Positions 16,867 to 25,948 of a stretch of DNA of 64,000 nt are shown in pieces (within the stretch, counting starts at the first letter, position 1; every line of letters starts with the position of its first letter). Position numbers and translations under genes: made by a program. Below the pieces are notes generated by a model. That model ran no database searches. It was not told where the DNA came from and was given only the letters and a program-made list of their open reading frames with translations. Origin of the DNA: Komarekiella atlantica HA4396-MV6 (GTDB lineage: Bacteria > Cyanobacteriota > Cyanobacteriia > Cyanobacteriales > Nostocaceae). The stretch lies in NCBI GenBank assembly GCA_019359395.1, contig JAHHHK010000010.1, forward strand, positions 1 through 64,000, written 5' to 3'.

Positions 16867-17499
16867 ATGTCTAATCAACTTTGGTTATCACAGTTGCAAC
16901 AACACCGAGCGATCGCAGTTATCCGCGCCCCCAAAATGAAGTTGGGACAGCAAATGGCAATGGCTGTAGCGTCTGGTGGAATGCAGCTAATTGAGATTAC
17001 CTGGAATAGCGATCGCGCCGCAGAATTAATCACTCAACTACGTTCGGAGTTACCAGCCTGTATAATTGGCACTGGTACGCTGTTTAATGTGCAGCAGCTA
17101 CAAGAAGCGATCGCATGTGGGGCGCAATTCCTCTTCACACCCCATGTTGATCCGGCAATGATTCAAGCTGCGGTAGAAAAGAATGTACCTATTATCCCAG
17201 GAGCACTGACTCCTACAGAAATTGTTACCGCGTGGAATAAGGGCGCTAGTTGCGTGAAAGTGTTTCCCGTGCAAGCAATGGGACAAGCAAAATATATCAA
17301 AAGTTTACAAGGCCCCCTGGGTCACATTCCCTTGATTCCTACTGGCGGCGTCACCCTGGAAAATGCCAAAGAATTTTTACAAGCCGGAGCGATCGCCGTA
17401 GGTTTAAGTGGTGAATTATTTCCCAAAAAGCTTGTCACCAATGAAAATTGGGAAGCGATCGCAAGTCAGGCAAAAAACCTGATACAGCAGTTAAATTAG
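16867..17499 (+). CDS. eda: KDPG/KHG aldolase (2-keto-3-deoxy-6-phosphogluconate aldolase)
   Basis: 210 residues, class I aldolase TIM barrel. The Schiff-base Lys131 is in SCVKVFP, the catalytic Glu43 in LIEITWN, the phosphate-site Arg20 in AVIRAP, plus GTGTL and PTGGV loops. It cleaves 2-keto-3-deoxy-6-phosphogluconate into pyruvate and glyceraldehyde-3-phosphate (Entner-Doudoroff pathway) and can act on 4-hydroxy-2-oxoglutarate. Cyanobacteria use this pathway, and the eda-type enzyme is the expected one. No dehydratase gene is next to it. The ATG at 16867 matches the family N-terminus; a longer upstream frame from 16757 is a different frame. Confidence 0.92.
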   Translation: MSNQLWLSQLQQHRAIAVIRAPKMKLGQQMAMAVASGGMQLIEITWNSDRAAELITQLRSELPACIIGTGTLFNVQQLQEAIACGAQFLFTPHVDPAMIQAAVEKNVPIIPGALTPTEIVTAWNKGASCVKVFPVQAMGQAKYIKSLQGPLGHIPLIPTGGVTLENAKEFLQAGAIAVGLSGELFPKKLVTNENWEAIASQAKNLIQQLN

Positions 17500-17606
17500 A
17501 TTAGGATGAAATCATCAAAAACTCACGTCTATTGCAGCAATAGACATGGAAGTAAAGGTGAAACCTGACAACTTTCCCAAGACTCCATTATTTGAGTGTA
17601 TTTACC

Positions 17607-18119
17607 ATGAAAACCCTAATTTCTTCTGACTGGGCGCGTCGCTTAAAAATACTCCTCGCTGGTACAGCACTTTCATTGAGTGTTGTTAATCTTGGTGCAG
17701 GCGAAGTTTGGGCGAATTCCAAAAATCAGATAATTGCTCAACAAATCCAGACACTACAACAATCTGAACGGCGTTGGATTCAAATTAATCTTTCAAAACA
17801 ACGGTTAATAGCTTGGGAAGGTAACAAAGTTGTTTATGGGGCCAAGATTTCTTCTGGCAAAAAATCCACTCCCACACGTATTGGGACTTTTAAAATTCAA
17901 TCCAAGTTGAAGTCTACGCGGATGCGGGGTAGGGGCTACGACGTTCCTAACGTTCCTCATGCGATGTTTTACGAAGGTAATTACGGTATTCACGGAGCCT
18001 ACTGGCATAAAAGATTTGGCACTCCAGTCAGCCACGGTTGCGTAAATCTCGCACCTAAACATGCTCAATGGCTATTCAAGTGGGCATCATTAGGAACACC
18101 AGTGGTTATTCATAAATAA
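17607..18119 (+). CDS. Secreted L,D-transpeptidase (YkuD domain), copy 1
   Basis: 170 residues from the ATG at 17607; an upstream TTG at 17592 is a poorer start. The signal peptide is MKTLISSDWARRLKILLAGT and following hydrophobic residues to about 38. The YkuD domain begins at WIQINLSKQRLIAWEG and contains the catalytic SHGCVNL with Cys145 (residues 142-148) and His in GIHGAYWHKRF. YkuD enzymes make 3-3 cross-links in peptidoglycan or attach proteins to it, in the periplasm. A paralogue follows at 18627; both share a Gly-rich RMRGRGY insertion. A 500-bp spacer suggests separate promoters. Confidence 0.9.
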   Translation: MKTLISSDWARRLKILLAGTALSLSVVNLGAGEVWANSKNQIIAQQIQTLQQSERRWIQINLSKQRLIAWEGNKVVYGAKISSGKKSTPTRIGTFKIQSKLKSTRMRGRGYDVPNVPHAMFYEGNYGIHGAYWHKRFGTPVSHGCVNLAPKHAQWLFKWASLGTPVVIHK

Positions 18120-18626
18120 TTAAGTATAGCTAAAACTATCTTTTAGCAAAATCAGAAATAACTACAAATCAAGACAATTGACCGATGAAAACGAGATTTT
18201 CTAATGGGAATCTCCGGAGTCGGGATATTAAACTTGAAATAGAATATAGAAGGGAGCATTCATCTGATTTGCCCTACAGAAATAAGCGTAAATCCTGACA
18301 ATTCCTGTGTGAAATTCCAAATGCAAATATGAAATTAGGGAAAGTTTGCATTTGCTGATAGTTACAGCTAAATCAAAAATACCAATAACGCCAAAATCGA
18401 GCTTAAGGAAACAGAATTATATGCCTCGATTGGTGGGTATAACCAAATCAATTAAGAAGATGGAAGACAAGAGGAAAATGCCGAAAAGCCATTTCTCTTG
18501 TTTTATCATTTCATCTGCGGATGAGTTGCGTAAATCCTCCACAGGAAGCTAGAAGTCGCTCTGGAAATTTGTAGCGTTCCAGAAAATTACTTCATGATTT
18601 TTGCGTAGTTTAGAAGGTGATGCATA
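18120..18626. other. Intergenic spacer between the two L,D-transpeptidase genes
   Basis: No supported gene. A 68-residue plus-strand frame at 18346-18552 lacks a ribosome-binding site and any motif. The sequence is AT-rich with no strong hairpin; the last 100 bases should carry the promoter of the second transpeptidase gene. Confidence 0.4.
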
Positions 18627-19166
18627 ATGCAAAACTGGATTCGCAGTGGCGGAATTCGTAGCTCAAAAACTTTTTGTACAGGCGTGGCGCTCATAGTGGC
18701 GACGTTGTTTTCCTGGTCGCCACCGTTAACAAGAGGTGATCACAACTCTGCTATAGCTACCGGGTCAGTAAATGAAAATAGCATCATAGTATCTGACATT
18801 AGACAAGTATCCCAACCTCGCTGGATTGAAATCGACCTATCTGAGCAAAGGTTACGTGCATGGGAAGGTAAAAAACTTGTTTATTCATACCGAATTTCGG
18901 GAGGTAAGCGATCAACTCCCACACCCATCGGTAGATTTCGGATCAATTCTAAGTATCGCACTCATCGGATGCGAGGCAGGGGGTACAACATTCCTGATGT
19001 CCCTTACACAATGTATTTTTATAGAGGTTACGCCATTCATGGTGCTTACTGGCATAATCGTTTTGGAACTCCAGTCAGCCACGGTTGCGTGAATTTACGA
19101 GTCCAGCAGGCTCGTAGGCTGTACAACTGGACAAAAAGGGGGACTTTAGTAGTGGTGCGTAGGTAG
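18627..19166 (+). CDS. Secreted L,D-transpeptidase (YkuD domain), copy 2
   Basis: 179 residues. The N-terminal signal-like segment ([19 protein letters not shown]) ends near residue 36. The YkuD domain ([20 protein letters not shown]) has SHGCVNL at residues 151-157 with Cys154 and [11 protein letters not shown]. It is closely similar to copy 1, with a different N-terminal half of the mature protein. It is periplasmic and acts on peptidoglycan. It is followed by a GTAGAGACG-type hairpin (19173-19201) that may end its transcript. GAAGGTGATGCATA just before the ATG supplies a ribosome-binding site. Confidence 0.9.
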   Translation: MQNWIRSGGIRSSKTFCTGVALIVATLFSWSPPLTRGDHNSAIATGSVNENSIIVSDIRQVSQPRWIEIDLSEQRLRAWEGKKLVYSYRISGGKRSTPTPIGRFRINSKYRTHRMRGRGYNIPDVPYTMYFYRGYAIHGAYWHNRFGTPVSHGCVNLRVQQARRLYNWTKRGTLVVVRR

Positions 19167-19172
19167 AAATTA

Positions 19173-19201
19173 GTAGAGACGTTGCGTTGCAACGTCTCTA
19201 C
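19173..19201. repeat. GTAGAGACGTTGC palindrome, copy 1 (probable terminator)
   Basis: GTAGAGACGTTGC and GCAACGTCTCTAC are perfect inverted arms around GTT, directly after the transpeptidase stop. The palindrome family recurs at 44840-44868, in variant form at 25855-25886 and as a half copy near 25049-25072. It can act as a transcript-end hairpin. Confidence 0.65.
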
Positions 19202-19342
19202 ATGTGGTCAATGTGGCGGATTAATAAAAATTTTCTCAGTATATATCTTTCCATAGGTAGAGGCTGTTAACGATACTTCTTTGTTAGCAATCAGTAACAT
19301 TAGCATCAATAATCGAATAAATTAAAAATTACGGAGATTAAA

Positions 19343-19753
19343 ATGGTGAATAAACGTGGTAATGCTCGTAATTTAATCCCATATCTCCCAAAATGGCGGC
19401 ATTTACCGACTAAAGCCATTCGTGTACCAGAGATATTTGCACAACAGGTGTTGCAATATGCTCGTCAGCTAGATGCACAAAAACCAGATAAGCGTATCGA
19501 AATTCGTCAAGACTTTAATGCAGTGGTGGTAATTAGTCCCTGTGACCCAAGAGGAACTTTTCAAATCAAAGCCAGATCGATACAAGGATGGCGTTTTCAT
19601 CGGGAAAGCCAAAGTTGGTGGTATCCTATGGAAAAGATTGAAGAAGTTGTAGCAGCGTTTCCAGAATGCGTACTAGATGAGAATGTCAAAGACGCGGTCG
19701 CAGTGATTCAAGCTAAAAGAGCACTTCAGTGGCAATTAAAAGATTTAAACTAA
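19343..19753 (+). CDS. Unknown 136-residue protein
   Basis: No family is recognised. The N-terminus (RNLIPYLPKWRHLPTKAIRV then PEIFAQQVLQYARQLD) has the basic/hydrophobic pattern seen at the start of several cyanobacterial hypothetical proteins, followed by a beta-rich middle (NAVVVISPCDP) and an aromatic segment (GWRFHRESQSWWYPMEKIEE). It is basic overall and has no signal peptide or membrane segment. ACGGAG lies 8 bases before the ATG. It is 93 bp upstream of the Uma2 gene on the same strand, so the two may be co-transcribed. Confidence 0.6.
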   Translation: MVNKRGNARNLIPYLPKWRHLPTKAIRVPEIFAQQVLQYARQLDAQKPDKRIEIRQDFNAVVVISPCDPRGTFQIKARSIQGWRFHRESQSWWYPMEKIEEVVAAFPECVLDENVKDAVAVIQAKRALQWQLKDLN

Positions 19754-19845
19754 GGGCAATCATAAAATTAATAAATGCTGCTCTTGAAATGCATTTAGGG
19801 GTGGATTAATTGCTATTTAGCAGTTGAGTAATAAATGGTATCTTT

Positions 19846-20439
19846 ATGCAATTAGAAACACAAAAACGTTATTACACAGTTGAAGAGTATTTAGAACTTG
19901 AAGAAAAGGCTGAATATAAAAGCGAATACCGCGATGGAGAAATCGTCCCGATGACGGGTGGTACTACCAATCATAATAAAATTGCAGGCAACTTTTATGC
20001 CTACTTAAAGTTTGCTTTGAGAGGCAAAAATTATGATGTTTATATCAGTGATGTACGTTTGTGGATACCCCGTTATCGGCAGCATACCTATCCAGATGTA
20101 ATGGTAATTCAGGGGCAATCTGTTTATACAGGAACAAATACGACTACTGTCATAAATCCCTTGCTCATCACGGAAGTTTTATCTAAATCGACTAAAAATT
20201 ATGACCAAGGAGATAAATTTTTGTATTATCGCTCAATTCCAGAATTTAAAGAATATGTTTTAATTGACCAATATTACCATCATGTTATGCAGTATGTAAA
20301 AACTGCTGAAGGTCAATGGTTATTTACTGAACTGGAAGGTGAATCTGCAACTTTATTACTGCAAACGGTAGATTTTCAAATTCAACTTAGCAATCTTTAT
20401 GAGCAAGTTAATTTTGCTGAGAGCGATGAAGGAAATTAA
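19846..20439 (+). CDS. Uma2-family putative restriction-like nuclease (DUF820)
   Basis: 197 residues, standard length for the family. The core is [20 protein letters not shown], then the PD motif in [10 protein letters not shown], the acidic strand in [11 protein letters not shown] and a late YVLIDQY strand. The PD-(D/E)XK fold is that of endonucleases; cyanobacteria encode dozens of such genes and their biological role is not established. Unlike the fusion protein at 15532, this copy keeps the PD aspartate. It may be co-transcribed with the preceding unknown gene. Confidence 0.85.
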   Translation: MQLETQKRYYTVEEYLELEEKAEYKSEYRDGEIVPMTGGTTNHNKIAGNFYAYLKFALRGKNYDVYISDVRLWIPRYRQHTYPDVMVIQGQSVYTGTNTTTVINPLLITEVLSKSTKNYDQGDKFLYYRSIPEFKEYVLIDQYYHHVMQYVKTAEGQWLFTELEGESATLLLQTVDFQIQLSNLYEQVNFAESDEGN

Positions 20440-21249
20440 TATGTTTTTTAATTATTTATAAATATTAAACTTATAAGTCATTGGTTCGAGGAAATGTATC
20501 AAAAATGATAAGTAACTAGGCGTAAATAAATTAAAGCTTGTAGTGAGTTAGCGCGGTCTTCTCTACGAGACGCTACGCGTTGGCGGAGCTTCTCGTAGAG
20601 AAGGGGGTTTACCACGCCAGTTGCTTTAAGTCGGCAAAGCCGCCCACAGCGCTGTCTTTGTAACGCAGTGTCTCCACATGAGCGACTAACTGTCTTCGCA
20701 ATGGTAGTGAGTTTTGTCTACGACATCAAGGCGAACGAGTGTCACCCGTATCCCTACGCAAAAGCCAAGCTACAAAGCAGCGGCGACCTTAAAAGAAGAG
20801 TCGGGACTTTAGTCTTGATAATCCTTGTTTTGAGCGATTTATCGCTCACTACGAACTAAGATTTTATTTTATGTTTAATTATACCTACCTACTTTATTCA
20901 AACTTCTGCGATCGCATCAGCTTAGCAGCTTCTTTTTGCTTGCACACCTGAACCTAGGCTCACCTTTAACCGAGAAGTATTGCTTCTTGTAAATAACCAA
21001 AGTTAGTTTTTATACTCTGTGAATGGGCTAAGAAAGCTATAGGCTCAGTAAGACTACCCTAACAAAAGTAGTGAAGTCACCCATTCAGGTGAAGGCATAT
21101 AAAATTTTGAACGGCTATGATGAAGTTAAGTTAAGCAACTATTAATTTACCTATTCGTCTAGTTCCTGTCCAAAAGTTTTTTAACTCTACCTTGTACCTG
21201 CCCTCCCAAAGAAGGCTACTCAAGCAAAGGAGTATTCAGGTTAATATTT
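20440..21249. other. Intergenic region with clustered palindromic repeats
   Basis: An 810-bp gap upstream of the export operon. It contains a hairpin with perfect 13-base arms (20558-20570 and 20591-20603, CTTCTCTACGAGA type), a block at 20616-20646 (GCCAGTTGCTTTAAGTCGG) that recurs inside the element at 47790-47830, and an inverted copy of the dispersed repeat (20745-20780, containing CTACGCAAAAGCCAAGC). The frame at 20668-20859 is made from these repeats and is not a gene. The last 200 bases probably hold the operon promoter. Confidence 0.55.
20558..20646. repeat. Composite palindromic repeat
   Basis: The CTTCTCTACGAGA / TCTCGTAGAGAAG hairpin is followed by GCCAGTTGCTT-AAGTCGG-CCGCCCA. The second block is the reverse complement (with changes) of the insert inside the miniature element at 47749-47885. 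The two blocks lie head to tail here, suggesting nested insertion. Confidence 0.55.
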
Positions 21250-22716
21250 ATGACTACGCATATAGAAATTCCCGTTATTGGCAAAGTTAAGCATCCACTA
21301 CGCTGGCTAATTGGGCTAATAGCGGCGGGTTCTTTGGTTGTTGGCACAACTACCGCCTACAACTATGTACGAAGCACAAGCGAGGAAGATGTTGCCCAAC
21401 TAACCTTGCCTGTAGAAGCAAAAAGCGTCACTCTGCGGATTACTGCTAGTGGTAAGGTAGTGCCAGTTCAGAGCGTGAATATTAGTCCGAAGAATCCCGG
21501 AGTGCTAGCGCAATTGTATGTGGAACAGGGCGATCGCATTCAGCAAGGGCAAATTCTCGCCCGAATGGATAGTGCAAACATCGATGCCCAAATCCGCCAG
21601 TACCGTGCAAACTTAACTCAAAGCCAAGCACAGTTATCTGAAGCCGTGGCTGGTAGTCGTCCTCAAGAAATTGCTCAAGCTAAGGCACGGTTAGCCCAAG
21701 CCCAAGCCCAGCTAGCCGCAGCTCGTGCGGGAAATCGACCCCAAGAAATTTCTCAAGCTCAAGCTCAAGTTGATTCTGCTCAGGCAAAGGTGAATTACAC
21801 CAGTGAACAAGTAAAGCGTTATGAATACTTGTATCAACAGGGAGCCGAGAAAAAGCAATTACTAGATCAAGCCATCAGCGAAGACAAAAGCGCTAGAGCT
21901 GCTTTAGAAGAAGCCCGAAAACGATTATCACTAGTGCAAAGTGGTACTCGTCAAGAAGAAATCGACCAACGCCAAGCAGCTGTTACCGAAGCAAGAGCAG
22001 CCTTAGTATTGTTGGAAGACGGCACTCGTCCTGAAGAAATTGTCCAGCGCCAAGCTGCTGTTGCATCTGCTGAAGCTCAGTTGAAGGGTGTGCAAGTGCA
22101 GTTGGAAGATACGATTATTCGCGCTCCTTTTTCTGGGATTGTGACGCAAAAGTACGCTAATGTTGGCTCATTTGTCACACCCACAACATCTGCTTCTACC
22201 AGTGCATCGGCAACTTCTAGTTCAATTGTCGCTGTAGCACGTGGTTTAGAAGTGTTAGCTCAAGTCCCAGAAGCAGATCTGGGCAGAATTAAACAGGGAC
22301 AGCAAGTAGAAATTGTCGCTGATGCTTATCCTGATCAAGTCTTTAAAGGTAACGTGCGCCTGATTGCTCCCGAAGCCGTGGTTGAACAAGGTGTGACATC
22401 ATTTCAGGTGCGGGTTGCCCTCGATACCGGCATAGATAAACTGCGTTCTGGCTTAAATGTCGATTTGACCTTTTTGGGCGATCGCGTCAACAATGCTTTA
22501 GTATTGCCAACTGTGACAATTGTTACTGAAAACGGCAAAACTGGCGTACTGATGCCAGATCAAAACAATAAACCCCAATTTCGTGAAGTTACAGTTGGGG
22601 CACAAATCCAAGACCAAACTCAGATTTTAGATGGGTTGCAAGCAGGCGATCGCGTTTTTATCAACCCACCCAAAGACTACAAAACCGAAAAGGCGAAAGA
22701 ACAGAATAATAATTAA
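21250..22716 (+). CDS. Periplasmic adaptor (MFP/HlyD family) of a MacAB-like exporter
   Basis: 488 residues. A single N-terminal TM helix (PLRWLIGLIAAGSLVVGTT) is followed by a lipoyl/biotinyl half-motif (ILARMDSANIDAQI), then an Ala/Gln-rich coiled-coil hairpin with repeated QEIAQA / PEEIVQ / RQAAV units (about residues 115-270), then the second lipoyl half (DTIIRAPFSGIVTQKYANVG) and a beta-barrel region. Adaptors of this kind connect an inner-membrane ABC permease to TolC. The stop at 22714 is directly followed by the permease ATG at 22717, so the two are translationally coupled. This layout also fits DevB-like adaptors of heterocyst exporters. Confidence 0.9.
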   Translation: MTTHIEIPVIGKVKHPLRWLIGLIAAGSLVVGTTTAYNYVRSTSEEDVAQLTLPVEAKSVTLRITASGKVVPVQSVNISPKNPGVLAQLYVEQGDRIQQGQILARMDSANIDAQIRQYRANLTQSQAQLSEAVAGSRPQEIAQAKARLAQAQAQLAAARAGNRPQEISQAQAQVDSAQAKVNYTSEQVKRYEYLYQQGAEKKQLLDQAISEDKSARAALEEARKRLSLVQSGTRQEEIDQRQAAVTEARAALVLLEDGTRPEEIVQRQAAVASAEAQLKGVQVQLEDTIIRAPFSGIVTQKYANVGSFVTPTTSASTSASATSSSIVAVARGLEVLAQVPEADLGRIKQGQQVEIVADAYPDQVFKGNVRLIAPEAVVEQGVTSFQVRVALDTGIDKLRSGLNVDLTFLGDRVNNALVLPTVTIVTENGKTGVLMPDQNNKPQFREVTVGAQIQDQTQILDGLQAGDRVFINPPKDYKTEKAKEQNNN

Positions 22717-23934
22717 ATGAACTTCCTAGAAAGCGTCCAAATGGCAGGGAAAACCCTGCTTTCAAATAAGTTGCGTAGCGCCCTCACCATGCTGGGTATT
22801 GTCATCGGTAATGCCTCAGTGATTGCCATGATTGGTATTGGCGAAGGAGGGCAAAAGTACGTTTCAAGTCAGCTAGAGTCATTAGGGCCAAACGTGTTAT
22901 TTGTGATTCCAGGGAATCGTGAAACTCAACGTATTTCTTTGGATTTGCCAAAAACACTAGTTTTAGAAGATGCTGAAGCGATCGCGGCTCAAGTACCAAC
23001 AGTAGCAGCGGTTACTGCGGAATTGAACAGTAGACAGGTGGTTACTTACCGCAACAAAAACACTGATGTCAATATCATTGGTACAACTCCCAGCTTCTTG
23101 ACAGTGCGAGACTTTGAAGTTGCTAGAGGGCGGTTTTTTTCTGACGTAGACATGAAGCGCAGCAATCAAGTTGTTGTACTAGGTGCGAAATTAGCAGAAA
23201 GACTTTTTGGTAATAGTAATCCCATCGGCCAGCAGTTACGAGTTAAAAACGCCAGCTTTCAAATCATTGGGGTGCTAACAGCCAAAGGCTCAAACCTTGG
23301 TGTTGATTATGACGATGCGGGATTAATGCCTGTTGTCACCGTAGCAAACCGGATTGTCGGGCGAACTTCACCCTATGGATTAGAGTTAACTTACATTGCT
23401 GCTTCGGCTAAGAATGCAGAGAGTGTGGATGCAGCAGAGTTTCAGATTACTAATTTACTACGTCTGCGACACAAAATTATCGGAGAAGATGATTTCACCA
23501 TCAACACTCAAAAGGATGCTTTACAAACTGTCGGTCAAATCACAGCTGCATTAACAATTATGCTAGCTGCGATCGCCGGCATATCGCTGTTTGTCGGCGG
23601 CATTGGCATCATGAATATTATGCTTGTCTCCGTCACCGAACGCACCCAAGAAATCGGATTGCGGAAAGCGATCGGGGCAACTGAGCAAGATATTTTGCTA
23701 CAGTTCATGATTGAGGCGGTGATTGTTTCAGCAATCGGTGGCGTAGTTGGGACTGGGGTTGGGATCAGCGGTATCATGTTAGTGGCAGCCTTGACTCCTT
23801 TAGAAGCGAGTCTTTCACCTGTGGCGATCGCAATGGCTGTTGGTGTTTCTGGTGGTATTGGTTTATTCTTTGGTGTCGTTCCCGCACGTCGCGCGGCCAA
23901 ACTCGACCCCATTGTGGCTTTGAGAAGTGCTTAG
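22717..23934 (+). CDS. ABC transporter permease, MacB-like
   Basis: 405 residues. TM1 (RSALTMLGIVIGNASVIAMI) is followed by a large periplasmic MacB core domain (about 45-270) and three C-terminal TM helices (ITAALTIMLAAIAGISLFVG; AVIVSAIGGVVGTGVGISG; VGVSGGIGLFFGVVPARRAA). Motifs of the family include NIMLVSVTERTQEIGLRKAIGA. It works with the adjacent adaptor and an ABC ATPase, most likely the gene at 25091. Exported substrate is unknown (MacB relatives move macrolides, peptides or lipid-like compounds; DevC relatives export glycolipids). Confidence 0.9.
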   Translation: MNFLESVQMAGKTLLSNKLRSALTMLGIVIGNASVIAMIGIGEGGQKYVSSQLESLGPNVLFVIPGNRETQRISLDLPKTLVLEDAEAIAAQVPTVAAVTAELNSRQVVTYRNKNTDVNIIGTTPSFLTVRDFEVARGRFFSDVDMKRSNQVVVLGAKLAERLFGNSNPIGQQLRVKNASFQIIGVLTAKGSNLGVDYDDAGLMPVVTVANRIVGRTSPYGLELTYIAASAKNAESVDAAEFQITNLLRLRHKIIGEDDFTINTQKDALQTVGQITAALTIMLAAIAGISLFVGGIGIMNIMLVSVTERTQEIGLRKAIGATEQDILLQFMIEAVIVSAIGGVVGTGVGISGIMLVAALTPLEASLSPVAIAMAVGVSGGIGLFFGVVPARRAAKLDPIVALRSA

Positions 23935-23952
23935 TAATGGGAATGGCAAAAC

Positions 23953-24808
23953 TTAATCTTCCTGATTAGATTGAGTTAGGGAGATATTCGTTAGGTAATT
24001 CAATAAATCATTTTGACTAGAGAAATCCAACAGCGCCTCAGCTAACTCTTCTAGTTGAGTTATGGATAATGTGCGAATTTGCTGTTGCATCTCCGGCTCA
24101 ATTGCATCAAACCGACGTGTTAACTGACGCAAAATCAGTTGTAGCGCCTCCTGTTTCTTTCCTCGTTCTTCTCCCTTTTGGAGAATGTCTTGGTAAATCA
24201 CAGATTCTTGCATAATTTCCTCTCTAAAAAGCTGTGTAATCAAACTTTTCTCAAACCGCAAACCAGCCAAAATCTGAACACAAGCTGATATATTTTGTCG
24301 CTCGTCTGTTTCTTCAATCATATCGACACTAGCAGCGACTTGAGTTAACAAGTCTGCGGGGGAGTCGGTTCTGTCTAATGTCGCTAGTGGTAAAAGTGCG
24401 GGGTTAGCCAGCAGTGGTGTGGGATCTTCTTCCCATAAACGAATTACTCGATACTCGTGTCTGGTTTTTCTGTCTAAATATTGAGTCTGAAATACAATTT
24501 CTGAGGAGGTGGGTTGCAGAAAAAATCAATATCTGCTCAATATCACACCAGTATTGACGTTTCAACCTGGTGTAGTAATCCAGCATCCGAAAATCAAGCG
24601 GGGGTGTGGATTTGGGTGTCGTTTGAAACTCTAAGTGCAGGATTTGGTTAGCGATTTGCAGGAATGTCACGGAATCAGCGCGAATGGGTTCGAGGGTAAG
24701 TTCAGTTTTAAGTACTTGGATATCTGAGGTTTCAGATGCAAGTAAGCATCTGGCAAAGTCACCAGGGTAGTGTTCAGCAAGGTATTTGCAGGTGTTATCG
24801 TAACTCAA
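23953..24808 (-). pseudogene. Rpn-like nuclease/putative transposase, frameshifted
   Basis: The N-terminal part (MSYDNTCKYLAEHYPGDFAR, then ELTLEPIRADSVTFLQIANQ and LDYYTRLKRQYWCDIEQI) and the C-terminal part (LFREEIMQESVIYQDILQKG, then LTRRFDAIEPEMQQQIRTLS) lie in different frames. The break is a run of six A at 24520-24525: removing one base gives QILIFLQPTSSEIVF and joins the halves into one 284-residue protein without stops. The family (Rpn/YhgA-like, PD-(D/E)XK fold) promotes DNA recombination in E. coli relatives; many cyanobacterial copies exist. It is inserted, on the opposite strand, between the permease and ATPase genes of the exporter. The single indel could be real decay or a sequencing error. 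Confidence 0.82.
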
Positions 24809-25042
24809 AGGCGAATCGTTTTTTAAGTGATTAGAGTGACTATATTAATTAGCAAGAGTGATGTATTTTACTAATTTATCAGCAACACTTTTGGTAGCTA
24901 CACCAACGCAATTACAGAACTCGTGTTTTACTAAAGTGCGCTAAATTTGACATACTACCTGATGAAGGTACGTTATGCGATCGCTAACAAATCCTACGAA
25001 TACTGTGAGATAAGAAGTTAAGTAGAGAAATTATAGAACTCT

Positions 25043-25075
25043 TGCAAAGACGCTATTAATCGCGTCTCTACCAAC
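25043..25075. repeat. Degenerate GAGACGC palindrome
   Basis: AAAGACGC and GCGTCTCTAC form imperfect inverted arms around TATTAATC. It is a worn copy of the GTAGAGACG palindrome family and lies in the leader of the ABC ATPase gene. It could influence transcript stability; no more can be said. Confidence 0.4.
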
Positions 25076-25090
25076 CAATAACAAATTATT

Positions 25091-25858
25091 ATGACAAACA
25101 CTATTTCAATTACTGATTCTCTAGTTCCCAATCCAGCCCCTAAATCAACAATCATTCGCCTAGAGAATATTTTCAAGATTTATGGCAGTGGAGAAACCGA
25201 AGTTCGAGCGCTAAATGATGTCAACTTGGTTATAGAACAGGGGGAATATTGCGCGATTATGGGCCCCTCTGGTTCTGGTAAATCTACAGCTATGAATATT
25301 ATCGGCTGTCTAGATCGTCCCACCACCGGACATTATTACTTAGATAACATCGATGTGGCACAAATGGATGATAAGTCATTGGCACACATCCGTAACAAAA
25401 AGCTGGGGTTTGTGTTCCAACAATTCCATTTATTACCTCAACTGTCAGCCTTAGAAAATGTCATGCTACCGATGGTTTATGCTAGTGTAAACCCTGGCGA
25501 AAGACGCGATCGCTCAACAGAAGCACTAACACGAGTAGGTTTAGCAAACCGCCTCAACAACAAACCAACTCAACTTTCAGGAGGACAACAACAAAGAGTA
25601 GCGATCGCACGTGCCATTGTCAACCGTCCTGTTGTCCTCCTAGCCGATGAACCCACTGGCGCACTTGATTCGCGTACAACTCAGGAAGTCTTAGACATTT
25701 TTGGCGAACTAAATACCAGCGGAATCACAGTTGTCATGGTAACTCACGAACCAGAGGTTGCCCGTCAAACCCAGCGGATTGTTTGGTTTCGTGATGGTCA
25801 AGTAGTACACTCAGATTTGACACCAGCCGATTTAAGTCACCTTGCTGTGCATGAGTAG
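25091..25858 (+). CDS. ABC transporter ATPase, MacB/LolD-like
   Basis: 255 residues. Walker A is GPSGSGKST at 58-66, Q-loop [10 protein letters not shown], signature LSGGQQQ at 162-167, Walker [11 protein letters not shown] at 181-190, H-loop VTHEPEVA. Sequence features ([18 protein letters not shown]) match the MacB/LolD/FtsE group that powers permeases with few TM helices. It is the likely ATPase of the exporter encoded at 21250-23934 although the inverted Rpn-type pseudogene (1.1 kb including flanks) separates it. The stop overlaps a hairpin (25855-25886). Confidence 0.92.
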   Translation: MTNTISITDSLVPNPAPKSTIIRLENIFKIYGSGETEVRALNDVNLVIEQGEYCAIMGPSGSGKSTAMNIIGCLDRPTTGHYYLDNIDVAQMDDKSLAHIRNKKLGFVFQQFHLLPQLSALENVMLPMVYASVNPGERRDRSTEALTRVGLANRLNNKPTQLSGGQQQRVAIARAIVNRPVVLLADEPTGALDSRTTQEVLDIFGELNTSGITVVMVTHEPEVARQTQRIVWFRDGQVVHSDLTPADLSHLAVHE

Positions 25859-25886
25859 AGGAACAACAATGTTGTTGTGCCTCTAC
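25855..25886. terminator. Hairpin overlapping the ATPase stop codon
   Basis: GTAGAGG-AACAACA pairs with TGTTGTT-CCTCTAC around a tight loop; the stop codon TAG (25856-25858) is inside the left arm. The outer GTAGAG/CTCTAC bases match the GTAGAGACG palindrome family, suggesting a repeat that became the 3' end of the gene. No long T-run follows. Confidence 0.5.
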
Positions 25887-25948
25887 AAAGCGTTTCATGC
25901 GTAGTCAAGTTTTGGCAAATTGGTATTATAAATGCAGATTTGAATTAA

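Noticed and set aside
20668-20859. 63-residue plus-strand frame
   Set aside because: It is formed largely from a dispersed repeat and its palindromes.
21250-25858. Assignment of the exporter as the heterocyst DevBCA system
   Set aside because: Adaptor and ATPase wording fits both groups, but the permease has the MacB type layout and no heterocyst-specific marker is adjacent; called only MacAB-like.
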